A DNA stretch of 64,000 bases from Aquarana catesbeiana (Eukaryota > Chordata > Amphibia > Anura > Ranidae). Both the position numbers and the translations under genes were made by a program. Where the stretch lies: positions 102,011,853 through 102,075,852 of the forward strand of contig NC_133327.1 of NCBI RefSeq assembly GCF_042186555.1. Direction: 5' to 3'. Numbering within the stretch: position 1 is the stretch's first letter; each line of letters begins with the position of its first letter. The notes under the pieces are model-generated. The model did no database searches and was not told where the DNA came from. It saw only the letters and a program-made list of their open reading frames with translations. Positions 23,629 to 35,040 of the stretch are shown piece after piece.

Positions 23629-25589
23629 GATGGCCGCTTGTGGCGAGTTGAGAATATGAGACTCTGCCACACCTAAAATAATGGTTTATGTGTAATCTCC
23701 TTTAATATTTGGAACTTTTGGCTTTGCCTTCTGAAACAAAAAAAACTCTTTGAGAAAAGAAAAAAAAATTTAAACTCTCCATCTCTACAGTCCACATTTC
23801 TGGATCCCAGTATCGGTAGTCATCACTTGTTCTGGATGTAATAAGTCCATAATGAAAAACATAAGAGACAAAACACCAAATAAAGGAAGGAAAAAAAAAT
23901 GAGGATCCTTGTTCTCAACAGCCCAATAATAATAGTACGAAAGTCCATAATGCCAATCTGGTCCTGTTGCCCTTGCTACTGGGACAGCCTTCCCTGGTGA
24001 ATCCAATTGGATACAGCATACAGTAACGGCCTTTGGACCAGCTTTCCTGGCTTTCTGAGATTATACTTTATTAATGTGGACAAAGGTAGAGAAAGAAAAA
24101 CATGAGTACTTTTAAGACATATGCATTCAAAATAATGATTATCTGGTAAGTCTGAACAGTAAGGACCTTTGATTAGAATTGCCAGATATACTGCAACATA
24201 ATAATGAGACCCTTTCCCAGTGACACGTGTAACAATTTGAATGGTTATGCCCTTCAGCCAGGTTGTCTGATTTTTATCATCTATCTTTCGTCATCCATTG
24301 TCATATGCCTGCAAGTAACTCTGCCCCGCCTTCTGCTGAATACCACTGTGTGTGTATGATCCTTCAATTGTCCAGGGGGATCTTGTTGCCATCGCAACTC
24401 ACCACTAACTCCTTTTACTGAAACTGTGTTCAGTTATACCAACCCTGATGGGCTAACCTTGGCTGGTGCCAAACTTTTGTGCATATAGCTCTGTCCTTGG
24501 CTACCGTGTGTAACTATTGTACTAGTCCTGCCTTTACCAGGCTACGGAAGAGGTCATAACTTTAAGAAGTCTCAGTGCAGATTAGACAGTGTCGACTAAG
24601 CATACAAAAATAACTTGATTTCAGAATACAGATAAGTGTGATGTCAACAGTTACTTGTGGCTTCAGGAACAATCAAACTAAATTACTCTTAAGTACAATT
24701 GTACTATACTCACTGCTATTTGCCAATCACTATGACTCTCACAAGTCCCAGTATATATATATATGATATTCAAGCAATGCTCTGAACTTAGTTATGGCAA
24801 AAAAAGAAAACTGACCAGCAAAAAAAAAAAATTGACCAATGTCCACATATGACTGCCACACATTAGGACTGTAGAGAGGATTGTGTGTCACATATACAAA
24901 GAAAATAGTCACGTGACTGTTGCTAAACCATGGTGTTACTGTTACTATTGTCATAGTTGGTAATAGCTACAATGTCATAAATGTATATAAAACAATTATC
25001 CAATGTTGAAAGAGAGAAAAAAAAGATAAAGAACTGTTGGAATTTGGCCCAACCCCAAAATGCTATAGGGAAGCTTTAATATTCTATATCAACATTTTTA
25101 ACATGTTCTCCATATAATATTCCCCATACCCGGCTCTTTTTTTTTTTTATTTCACAATAGCAAAACCAAACTCAAGAATCACCAAAAAAATAAAGGTGAT
25201 ATAGGAAAGAAAAAAAATAGTTAACATTAAAAGAAAAAGAAAAGAAAATTAAACAAAAATTTTTTTTTGTTCTTAAAAAGGTACAGATTTAATGCCGTCT
25301 CAACCTGAAATTTGTGATACCCCTTTCTCTTTAAATTGTTAAAGAGCATTGAATCTGTATTTTTTTAAACAAAAAAAAAAACAATTGAACCTGCCTTCGA
25401 ACATTGCAGCTATACAAAAGGCAACACTCTCTCTCATTAGTTATTAACATATTAATTGATTCTGAGTAAAGATCCATTTGCAACTCAAGCAGGCCACAAT
25501 AAGTTGTATTAGAGAGAGGACAAAATCTCTGTTTATTGAAACAGACCCCCCAAAAAAATATTTTAGAATTTAGTTAGGCCTGAGTGCAA
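23629..25589 (-). pseudogene. LTR-element interior, 3' part; possible envelope-like remnant
   Basis: Degenerate sequence just inside the 3' LTR. One minus-strand frame (24006-23785) encodes a strongly hydrophobic stretch (HFFFLPLFGVLSLMFF) near its C-terminus. This would fit an envelope transmembrane tail by position, but I cannot identify it by sequence. The rest has no readable frame. No clear polypurine tract adjoins the LTR. Confidence 0.35.
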
Positions 25590-26400
25590 TTAATTCCATT
25601 CAAGGCTTCTCCTTAAAACAAACATAAAACTACTGTATTTCACAATATTTTGCCAAGTCTGGGTCATCTCTGCATTATCCATCGATGTTTGTGTATTTAC
25701 CCTCAAATACAAAACTCCAAAACCATTAATAACACCTCTCTCGGAGAAGTTTTCAATGGCGATCATCCACTGAAGAAGTCCCCGCCCACTGGGACTCAAC
25801 GCGTCTGGAACGAGGAAGCGTCGTGACGTCACCCACGGCCATCACGCATCCTTTGCTGTACACACGATTTTTATGTTGCTCTATCCGGCACTGGAGAAGT
25901 GCCTTACTTGTGAGTGTTTTACTTGTTTTAAACTTAATAAACTGCATTATACAGAGAGCACTATTCTGTACTCTTCACTGTTCCATATCTATTCCAAAGG
26001 CCTGGAAAGTGTCTTGTCTTGCCCTTTTTGAGCCCCGCTGCCTAAACGGAGTGACAGATGTGGATTGGCTGTGCTCCATTTTTAGTTGACCCGTATGGGA
26101 ATGCTTATGCGACCCTCTATAATCAAAGGGTCCCAGATAAAAGGTGAGAGGCCATCCTTTACACTGGTGGAGGGTTCACCGAAAGTCACTGATGTCAGCA
26201 TGAAGCTACACCACACCTGAGTGATTGGATTCACTGAATGTTTTATGGACTATCTGTGTTGCTTTTTCTAGCGCTGCACCATCTGTACATTAATTTTATC
26301 TTAGGGATTTGGTTGTTGACCCTGGTGTTCAGCTGCTGTGTCCTTATATATACCCATCTGCGCTGATTTATTCTCTTTTTAGTTTTCAATGACTACACTA
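25590..26400 (+). repeat. PLE/retrozyme-like sequence with hammerhead fossil
   Basis: Contains a degraded hammerhead (25766-25809), then AATAAACTGCATTATACAG. Later come TAGCGCTGCACCATCTGTAC and CATCTGCGCTGATTTATTC, words similar to those in the insert at 11314-12007. The ends are not resolved. It lies inside the LTR element and is presumably a later insertion. Confidence 0.5.
25766..25809 (+). ncRNA. hammerhead ribozyme fossil
   Basis: Stem I TCCA/TGGA, core CTGAAGA (fits CUGANGA), perfect 6-bp stem II AGTCCC/GGGACT, then CAA-CGCGTC where GAAACGCGTC is expected. The G12 equivalent is changed and one A is lost, so it is probably inactive. Confidence 0.65.
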
Positions 26401-27330
26401 GTTGTGGATGCTTGGAACCACCTTCCAGCAGGGGTAATGGGTCCATCAACAATAAGTACAGTCAAAATGCACAGACACACCCACATATCTGTACTCTGAC
26501 AAACAAAAAGTTATAGGAAAACTTGGTGGGTTTGTAAGTACTTAAAGTCTAAGAAGACCACATGTAGACATAAAACCTTCACACATAATAACAGGACATG
26601 AGTCAATTTGGAAGGAAAAACAAAACACAACACGTACTGAATCCATAAGATGCCATACGTTGCAAAATAATGTATTATCATTTACTTTCCCAGTGTCAGA
26701 GTGAATGAAACTTCACTCCAAGCCCCAAGAAAGGAAAAGAAACAAAACAAAATCCCTACAGTTTCTCAGTTATAGTGATCAAGATCTCATATCTGTGCAC
26801 AGGTTATTTGTTTGAGAATACATTTAAACTTGTAAAAAAAAAAAGGTATAAATGTAAACTGGTACCAGTACTGAGCTCATTACAAACAGAAACAAAAATA
26901 CAAAGCATGCGCATTAATGTGATCAAATTTCTTATTGATGGCCATCCAACAATGATGTGTACCTGCCCCTGAAAAAAAAATCTTTGTTTACATGTAGACA
27001 GTTCATATACATCCATTACATCACTCAGACACACACATTCATTTAGATTGAATCCCATACATTCTGGATAGAGCTTTGGTAATTGCAAATTAATTGCTAG
27101 GCGTTTTTGGCCAAAGGGAGAATACAAAAGAAAGAAAAACAACAACGGAATATTATACTTTACCTTCTGTTAGGCGTGTGTATTTACACATATGTACAGT
27201 TATCTACATACAGCTGCCTTAAATGTATATATATACTTTCAGGAACTTACTTAACCTGAAAAAAGATAAATTGTAGACAACAGTTATTAATCTATCCCCC
27301 CTTTTTTTTCTTCCAACCTATTTAAACCAA
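26401..27330 (-). other. LTR-element interior, no readable gene
   Basis: A minus-strand frame at 27145-26804 (113 codons) has no domain I recognise. At about 27300-27318 the minus strand reads GAAAAAAAAGGGGGGA, a polypurine run that could be an internal priming tract of the LTR element. Confidence 0.35.
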
Positions 27331-27439
27331 ACAATACAAAATTCTTTTCTTTCAATAGATTTTTATTGAGGTATAAGTAAGAATATAGTAACAAGGTATA
27401 GCATAAACAATCATTTAAACTCCTGGTGAAAAACATTAT

Positions 27440-27718
27440 GTTCCCCTCCTTCCCCACCCTACCATCCCCTTCCCCCTACTCTCCCAGGTTAACTATTCTA
27501 CGTTATAGTATATAATCATATTGTTATCGGTTATTCTTCTGTCTTCCTACTGCATTCCAGATTTTAGGAACATTGTTCATATGATCTTTAACCAGATTAT
27601 ACTTGCAATAACATGCCTTTATACTTGCATTTTAATGTTTATGTTCCTTAATGTGACTACATAACCTGTACTGTGAAACTCAATAAAAATCTATTGGAAA
27701 AAAAAAACAAAAAAAAAT
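27440..27718 (+). mobile_element. second L1 3'-end fragment, opposite strand
   Basis: CTCAATAAAAATCTATTGG followed by an A-rich tail (27698-27718) on the plus strand is the same 3' end as the host L1 at 27347-27370, inverted. It appears to be a 5'-truncated L1 copy inserted antisense into the host L1 3' UTR. The left boundary is approximate. Confidence 0.65.
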
Positions 27719-28159
27719 TATGTTCAACATGTGCAACAGATTAAAAGCAAACAGGTTCCTATGTGCTTATCTTGCCCTTATTGTAGCCTTCGCCATTATC
27801 TAAAGAAGGTGAGGACTCCTCAATCCCAACACCGCTAATGGCACCTAACTGTGTTGGGAAACGAGGGGTGTCACCTCCCCAGAAGCGGGTCGCTCGTCTG
27901 TTGCTCGTGTTCTAACTGGCCAGCAAGTTATGTTAGCTTGGGGGAGACCAAATCTATTAGCCCAGAGGAAAATAAATGGAGTCATCCCCAGGGTGTCTTC
28001 TAGAGCTCTGCTGCACCTAAGACCTGCGACCAAACTAGGTCAAAGCTGTACCTGTGCATCAAGCGTAAAAAGTAAATAGAGAGGAGAGAAAAGACTATGG
28101 GAAGAAGAAGAGGAAGAAAAAGAGAGACGATGACGAAGCGTTGGAAGACGGTGTGGTGC

Positions 28160-31100
28160 TCACTCCTCTACACCTAACCAGATGGAGCTGTAGGGGCAGG
28201 TGACCAGGAAATGTATCTGGCCCAGGGTTCCCAGACAGCATCATTTCTGTCAACAGTGTCCAAGAGGATGCTGACTGTTTTTTCCTGAGCCATAATCCAG
28301 GAGATGTTTCTTTTAACTAACAGAAATGAGACAGTGGGCTGTTTCCAAGCTCATGCAATTGTTAATTTGGTCCTGAAAAGAATAAATCTAATAAGACTTT
28401 GGGCTAATTTCGGGATCCCGGAGTTAGAAAAGTTTAGTAGTGCATACTGTGGGGTTTTTGGAATGGGTAAATTTGTAATTTTCCTAATAATATGGAAAAT
28501 TTTGTTCCATAGGCCCCTGATTTTGGGGCAATCCCACCAAACACGTAGCATGGAGCCAATATGTCCACAGTTGCGAAAGCACAGGGGGGATACGTTTGGG
28601 TAGATTTTGGCTATCCTTAAGGGAACCATATACCATCTCATTAAGATTTTTAAATTAGCTTTGACTAGTGCTATGTTAAGAATGCCCTTTGAAGCTGCGA
28701 CAGCAGCTCTGTGCCACTCAGCTAGGTTCCATTGTTGTTGTAGGTCATTCTCCCATTCTCGCATGAAGAGCGTTTTCTATTTAGCCCTAGCAAGTGCTTG
28801 GTAAATCACCATTACCCCCATGTCTGTTCCTGACCGCACCACATTTCATAGTCTGTGATAGATAGAGGTTTGTGTTTGGTGGGCCATAGAGATCGGAGGA
28901 AATGGGAGATTTGTTGGAATCTAAACCTTTCCGACCTTGGCATGTCACTGATACAGTGGGCTAAGGTGAGAGGCCCTGCCGGGTTAACAAAATGTCCAAT
29001 CTTGTAGAGTCCCTTATCTAGTCACCATTGGAAGGCTTTAATATCCTGTCCAGGTGGGAACAGAGGATTTCTGAGAATATGGAATAGAGAGCACTAGTGA
29101 GAGAAACGTTATGGAGTTTTTTTTGAGGGACACCAGAGTATATAGTCTAGAGTATAATGAGGTATGGCCTGCCTTTCCATGTGTACCAATCAGGGTGAGC
29201 GATTTTAGAATATAAAATGGATAGCTGGGATAATTGAGCCTCTTGATAATACCAGAGAAGGTTTGGAACACCTACTCCGCCTTGCTCTCTACTGTGAAAG
29301 AGTGTCCCCATGGCGATCCTATGCCACTTAGCTCCCCATATAAACTTTATGATTTTCAATTGGAAGTTCTTGAGATGGCCCCTGGGGATGGGGATAGGAA
29401 GTGACCGGAATAGATAAAGGATGCAAGGTAAAAGGGTCATTTTCACAGAATTTACCCTGCCTAGCCAGGAAAGGCCCAGTTTGTCCCAAATTAAGAGGTC
29501 TTCCTCCAGTTTGCGAAAGATCAATGGGAAATTAGCTGAGTAGAGTTTGTCTATCGTGGCAGTCAAATTAATCCCTAAATAGGGGATTGCCGTCTCGTTC
29601 CAACCAAGCCTGAAGTTGTTCTTAAGATGTGTAACCAAGTGGGCTGGAAGGTTAACATTCAGAGCTAAGGTTTTTGAGTAGTTAACCGTGAGTTCCGAAA
29701 CTCTGCCAAAGTCATCAAGTACCCTGCAAATATTAGGTAAGGATGTAATTGAAGAGGCAATGAAGAGCAAGATATCATCAGCGAACAATGCGCATTTGTG
29801 GGTCTGTGGTCCACAATTCACCCCTTGTATATCAGGGTTATCTCTGATGGAAATGGCTAGAGTCTCGATGACCATGGCAAAGATCAGTGGGGACAAGGGA
29901 CATCCCTGTCTTGTACTGCAGAGGATTGGGAAGGGATTCGAATAAAATCCCTGCATCTTAATTTTCGTTTCCGGAGTGGAGTAAAGAGCTCCTATTATGT
30001 TCATGAAAAATTGACCAAATCCCCATTTTTGTAAAGCTGGGACCAGAAAAGACCAGGAGACAGAATCAAATGCCTTCATGAGATCCAGCAAGAGCAAGAA
30101 ACCCTTTTGCTGGGGCCCCTTGTCCCATCCAGATCCCAATAGCGAAACAACGTTGATTGCCCTCCTGATCTGGTCCGGACCCTGCCTCCAAGGTATAAAG
30201 CCAACTGATCCTTGTGAATGTAAAGACCAATAATTTTGGATATCCTGTCAGCCAAAATTTTTGTTAGGATTTTGAGATCATTGTTGATTAATGAAATGGG
30301 GAGATAATGGGAAGTACAACTGGGGTCCTTGCCTCGCTTAGGGATCACTGTAATAAATGCTGAGTTTGATGTCTTATCGAGAGGCTCCAGATCAGAGATG
30401 ATTAAAGAATTGCGCTAAATAGGGAGAGAGTATTGGGGAGAAATGCTTATAATACCGTACAGAGAAGCCATCAGGGCCTGGAGCTGAGTTATTGTTAAGG
30501 TTTTTAATGACCTGTGCAACTTCCTCTGTTGAGATTGGCGCCTCAATGTCGTCCCTGTGCTGATCCCTGATCTTAGGGATCTTCACAGATCCCAGGAAGG
30601 AGTCTCTTAAGTTGGGGGAGGGTTCCTTCCCTTCCCTGCCGTACATGTTGTGATAAAATGCATGAAAGGCTTCCATGATTTTTTGGGGGTTCTGTGTGAG
30701 GGAACCATTGCTCAATTGTATTTTGAGTAAAGTATAGGATCTTATTTTAGGGGTCAACCTTCGTGCCAATAGACAACCAAGTTTGTCTTTTTGGTGGTAA
30801 AACCGTTCCTCCTCCCATCTAAGACTATTTTCCGCTATTGCAGTGAGAGCCAGGTTCAGGGCTGTGCGTGCCGATTCCAGTCTCTCTGCGGAACCTGAAG
30901 AAGGTTTGCATTTATGTATTTTGCTTAAGGAAGAAAATCTCCCCTCTAGCCTGTCAATTTCTAGCTTGCAAGCTTTGAGTAGCCTAGAAGAGACTTCGAT
31001 CAATTTACCCCTAATTGCAGCTTTATTTGCTGCCCAAAGAGTGGACAGGGAGATGTTGTTAACATTGTTCAGAAGGAAATATTCCTGAATGTCTTTTTTG

Positions 31101-31925
31101 ATTTCGCTTGCATGAGTGGGGTTGCTGAGGATGGAAGCGTTTAGTCTCCAGTTAAATCCTGGTCGTTGTGCTGACCTGCCATTCAACATCAATAGGAGAA
31201 GAGAATGATCCGACCAGACAGTCTCTAATGGTTGACCCATATACCAACAAAACATGTTTTTGCAATAGAAAGAAATGGTCTATTCTAGAAAAGGAATTAT
31301 GGGGATTGGAGTAGTGTATATAATCCCACACCGTCAGATTCATTTCCCTCCATATATCTACCAGTCCTTGGTGGTATATCTGTCTAGCCACATTAAGACT
31401 CTGCCTGGTAGGACAAATACGATCTTTGCCCAAGGGACGAGTTTTATCTATTCCGGCGTCAAAGGCTAGGTTGGAGTCTCCCCCATAAATGACCAGGCCC
31501 TCAGTAAATGGTGCTAGAGTGTGGAAGAGTGATTTAAAGAATTTCAACTGCCCCTTATTTGGTACATAATACGAGACAAGGGAGTAAAGTTGATTGTCTA
31601 TGAGGCCCTTTACAAGCAGAAATCTGCCCTCCAAGTCCTTAAATTCAGACACCAGAGAGAAATGAGTTTTGCGGGAGAAAAACAGGCCTACCCCTTTGGT
31701 CTTATTATCAGAGTTTCCTAGATAGAATCTGGGGAATTTTGCATGAAAAAAAGGAAGGGGTATAAGATTTAGGGAAGTGTGTTTCCCTCAGGAACAGTAT
31801 ATCTATTTTTTGGTCATGATAATGTTGGAAGATTTTCCAGCGTTTCACAGGGGTGTTAAGTCCCTGCACATTGTGGGAGGCAATACAAACGGTGGGTCTA
31901 TGTGTGGCAAGATCAGCCATGAAGC
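28160..31925 (-). pseudogene. L1 ORF2: endonuclease and reverse transcriptase
   Basis: The minus-strand ORF2 starts at about 31920 with the apurinic endonuclease (ASHNVQGLNTP, LRETHF, GGDSNL, SRIDHFFL, WSDHSLLL). It continues through the linker to the RT: SAPGPDGF near 30490, PISLINND near 30300, LLDLMKAFDSVSW near 30085, RQGCPLSPLIFA near 29900 and an intact FADD motif near 29780. The thumb has WLGRVNSVKMTLLP. The C-terminal Cys-rich motif, CFRNCGHIGSMLRVWW, is near 28570. The reading is broken into at least five frames by indels and stops. Gene order and direction match ORF1 upstream. This enzyme drives target-primed reverse transcription, but this copy is dead. Confidence 0.93.
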
Positions 31926-32693
31926 AGTACAGGAGAAAGACGACAATACCCGACCACCAACCTTTGAATCAGTGGCTGGTACTAGAGCGCGAGCTGCGAT
32001 AGAGTTCATCATGTCATCCACCAGGATCCTGCAAAGGACAACTAGTGGGGGAGTTCCTGACTAGGAGTGGAAAAAACAAAAAATTTAAAGACTCCGAGTA
32101 CAGGAGGAGGTGCATTGGACCCGCTCCGTCCCTCACATCCCTAAATTATAGTTAAAAAACAAAAGCACAAACAGTCAGGGTATATGCCCCATAGTAACTC
32201 AAACAGGTAGGTCAGAAACCAAGGGTAAACTAGGATATGGGCGAGAATTTTGGGGTGTTAAAAAAAAAATGGGACTGCGAACTATAAGTCCAGTAGTGAG
32301 CCAGCTGTGGGGGGCCTGGATGTGAGAGTCAGACAAAGAAAAAGGAGAAGGGAAGGGGTGAGGGAAGCCTAGTGGTCTAGTCACAGCTACAACTTCATAG
32401 TGAGGGGAAGGGGCTAGGAAAGAGGACAGCGTCCGTGAACCAGAAAAAAGGGGGAAAATCGAGCTGAATAAATGTTCCTCCGGCTTAAGAATAGTCCGTG
32501 TTGTATAGCAGACTGGCTATGCCAGTGTCATGGCCAGTGAAAATGAGGGTCCTCACGGAATCTATGGACATTCAGATAAAAATAGCATGGCGGAGAGAAC
32601 AAGAGAGTACATAAGAAGGGAATGAGGCAATTGACTTGTGGAGGTAGAGTATTTAGTAAACATTTGTTATTTGTAACAATAGTAAAAAAGTAT

Positions 32694-32697
<4 letters not shown>

Positions 32698-32739
<42 letters not shown>
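32698..32739. repeat. (TA)n microsatellite
   Basis: About 20 TA units. The inverted counterpart in the same insert has its own (TA)n at about 34302-34332. Confidence 0.95.
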
Positions 32740-32743
<4 letters not shown>

Positions 32744-32932
32744 GCACAATGGCATAAACATAATGGATACATTAGCTTGGCAGCACATAAGAGGTAGTAA
32801 ATGTTGATAAATATAATACAAGGCATTTCATATTAGCAGGCATTAGTACAGCATATGAATTTTAGATGTATAAAAAGTATATATGGGCCAGTGAATATGT
32901 AATGAGCCAGACTTGTCTGAGCACCCCATGGA

Positions 32933-32974
32933 AACTCGAAGTGTTTCATGGCTATATGCCATTCATCAGGAGTT
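32933..32974 (-). ncRNA. near-intact type I hammerhead ribozyme
   Basis: On the minus strand: stem I AACTC/GAGTT (5 bp), core CTGATGA, stem II ATGGC-ATATA-GCCAT (5 bp), core GAAA, then a minimal stem III region CACT and the TTC before the predicted cleavage point. Every conserved core base I can place is present. The only weakness is stem III, where CGCG expected from related copies has become CACT, consistent with CpG decay. Confidence 0.78.
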
Positions 32975-34190
32975 GGGTACAGAAGTAAACTGTAAATATA
33001 AATAAATATGTAGTATTGGTAATTATGTTCTACTCCTTTAAAGGGAGAAAAGACCTCATGGGCAGAAAGATTTATACTCACATGTTGGCTAAAGCACTGT
33101 GCTTGGCTAGCATCGAGGAGGATGGGACCACAAATAGTTGTCTGTTCCGGAGCTGAGGTAAGGGACCCCACCCCAGCCAAGAAAACCTCCACATAGCATG
33201 CCCGATTACCACAGCCCATTCCACATGTGTGGGGATGATTGCAAGAATGGTGTTCTGGAAAAAATTTATAAAAATGAGAAAAATATGTGTAAAAACAGTA
33301 AAAAAAGTGAAAGTGAAAAAACGTGAAAAGTGAAAAAACATGAGTGTTTGAGAGAAAAAAAAAGAAAAAAATAATTTGATATGTGTATATTTTAATGAGT
33401 GTTATGTATGTATAAAAATACACACATACACCATAGTGAGTGGATATGTTGCGTGAGTCAAAAGAAAGAAAAGGGAAAGGGCTGAAAAAAAGGAGAAAAT
33501 GTGCATAACTTACATGTGTCTGTATCCAGTGAATGGGCTGTGTGTGTTACCTCCCTGGTGTCAAACACACAGTGAAATTGTAGGCAATCAAGCTCACTTG
33601 CTTAAGTAATCCAAGTGTGGGGCGCGTCCCCGACCAACGTCATGCACACTATCGAATGAGAGTAGGAGTTGGCAGTGAAATCCACCAACGGCACAAGCGC
33701 CAAAGTGGAGCCACGCCAACCCCATCTTTGACGTGAGATGGACCAAGAATTTTCCCGTATTGCAACATCAAAAGACGCCACAAACAGGTCGTAATATGAC
33801 GCCGATGCGCAGGAGGGCCCCCCGCCAATATCTCAAAGGAGACTCAGGAGGGAAACACTGCTGCGCATCGCAGCTCCGGAATCCAGACAAGAAAAAGGGT
33901 GCCCCCCATCCCCGATCCAAACCAGCCTCAGTGTAAATGGAGTCATATAGAACAACAGGGCCCAGTAAAGAAATATTTTGGTGTATAAATGAATTATAAT
34001 TGGAGAAAATGGGCATGGTATCAAATAGTATATCTAATACAGATATTGCATATGTCATTATTTTGTATAAGTTTAATTAATCAAATGCAGATATACTTAT
34101 AGTACAGCAACCAAGACAGACCTCACACATGAATGGCAGGGGAACACTGCCAATCCAAAAAATCTATTGCCTCCATCCCTGTTGCATATA

Positions 34191-34296
34191 GCCAATAGGG
34201 GGGAGTTTAGGACTTTAAATGAGGCACAATATTTGTGCCTTCATCCCGGGTTCAAGTTCAAGTTGTGCTGCCAAGCTTATGTTTATGCCATTGTGC

Positions 34297-34336
<40 letters not shown>

Positions 34337-34502
34337 ATACTTTTTTACTATTGTTACAAATAAAAAATGTTTACTAAATACTCTACCTCCATAAGTCAAT
34401 TGCCTCATTTAAAGTCCCACATTCCCTTCTTATGTACTTGAACCCGGGATGGAGGCACAAATATTGTGGCTCATTTAAAGTCCCAAACTCCCCCCTATTG
34501 GC
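34191..34502. repeat. TIR hairpin with ~72-bp arms
   Basis: GCCAATAGGGGGGAGTTT ... CCCGGGTTCAAGT on the left is matched almost base for base by the inverse on the right (34430-34502). The loop has (TA)n and the ACTTTTTTACTATTGTTAC segment, which also occurs inverted at 32640-32700. A third copy of the CCCCCCTATTGGC end lies at 34981-34993. Confidence 0.85.
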
Positions 34503-34620
34503 AGATGCAATCGAAACAAAGAGAGTGTTTCACCGCTCAGGTAGGTCTGAGCCCAGGTGTGTAATTGACGTAAATCCTTCAGAGGTGAAGAGTCCCAGGT
34601 GCTGGCTAAATGCAAGGTAG

Positions 34621-34980
34621 AACAAAGCTTTGAAGGAGAAAATCTGGATGCCGCACACCGGATGAAGTTGAAAAAATGCTCCTGTACAGGCTCATGATGA
34701 GCGCTTACTCATAGACCTTACAAAATCGGCTTTCAGCTGATATCAATTTCATGTACAATTATGCAGTCAGGTGGTATCTTTTATAAGACTTATATATGTT
34801 AGTCATTCCAATGTTTGTCAGCTATGAGTAAGCGCTCATCATGAGCGCGAAACGCGTCAGCTGAGCCTGTACATCCTGCCAGATTGTCCTGTATTTTTGG
34901 TGATCCAGTTTTTATAATAAAGCATTTTTTCAACTTCATCCGGTGTGCGGCATCCAGATTTTCTCCTTCAAAGCTTTGTT
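34621..34980. repeat. TIR hairpin with ~60-bp perfect arms
   Basis: AACAAAGCTTTGAAGGAGAA ... GAAAAAATGCT on the left is inverted exactly as AGCATTTTTTC ... CTTCAAAGCTTTGTT on the right. The loop also contains the inverted pair GATGAGCGCTTACTCATAG and CTATGAGTAAGCGCTCATC. The right loop half holds a hammerhead-like motif and an AATAAAG word. Perfect arms suggest recent formation. Confidence 0.85.
34818..34864 (+). ncRNA. hammerhead ribozyme fossil
   Basis: Stem I TCAGCT/AGCTGA, stem II GCGCTCA-TCA-TGAGCGC (7 bp, perfect), then intact GAAA, CGCG and TC (GAAACGCGTC at 34849-34858). The first core strand reads ATGAGTA instead of CTGATGA, so catalysis is unlikely. The second half is the best-preserved in the window. 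Confidence 0.65.
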
Positions 34981-35040
34981 CCCCCCTATTGGCGACTGAA
35001 CAAGAAAGGGGCGAGGAATGAGCAGCCGGAGGAGTAGTAG

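Larger units (their letters stand above)
32608..34997 (-). mobile_element. 2.39-kb PLE/retrozyme-like insertion in the L1
   Basis: GAACAAGAGAG (32597-32607) and GAACAAGAAAG (34998-35008) are an 11-bp target duplication with one mismatch. The insert carries two hammerhead motifs (32933-32974, 34818-34864) and two TIR hairpins (34191-34502, 34621-34980). Its left 180 bp is an inverted copy of 34240-34434. GIY-YIG or RT coding is absent, so it is non-autonomous or an array of termini. Hammerheads are known from PLE termini and retrozymes; membership is inference. Confidence 0.7.

Noticed and set aside
26804..27145. 113-codon minus-strand frame as an envelope gene
   Set aside because: Position inside the LTR element is suggestive, but no motif or membrane arrangement supports it.
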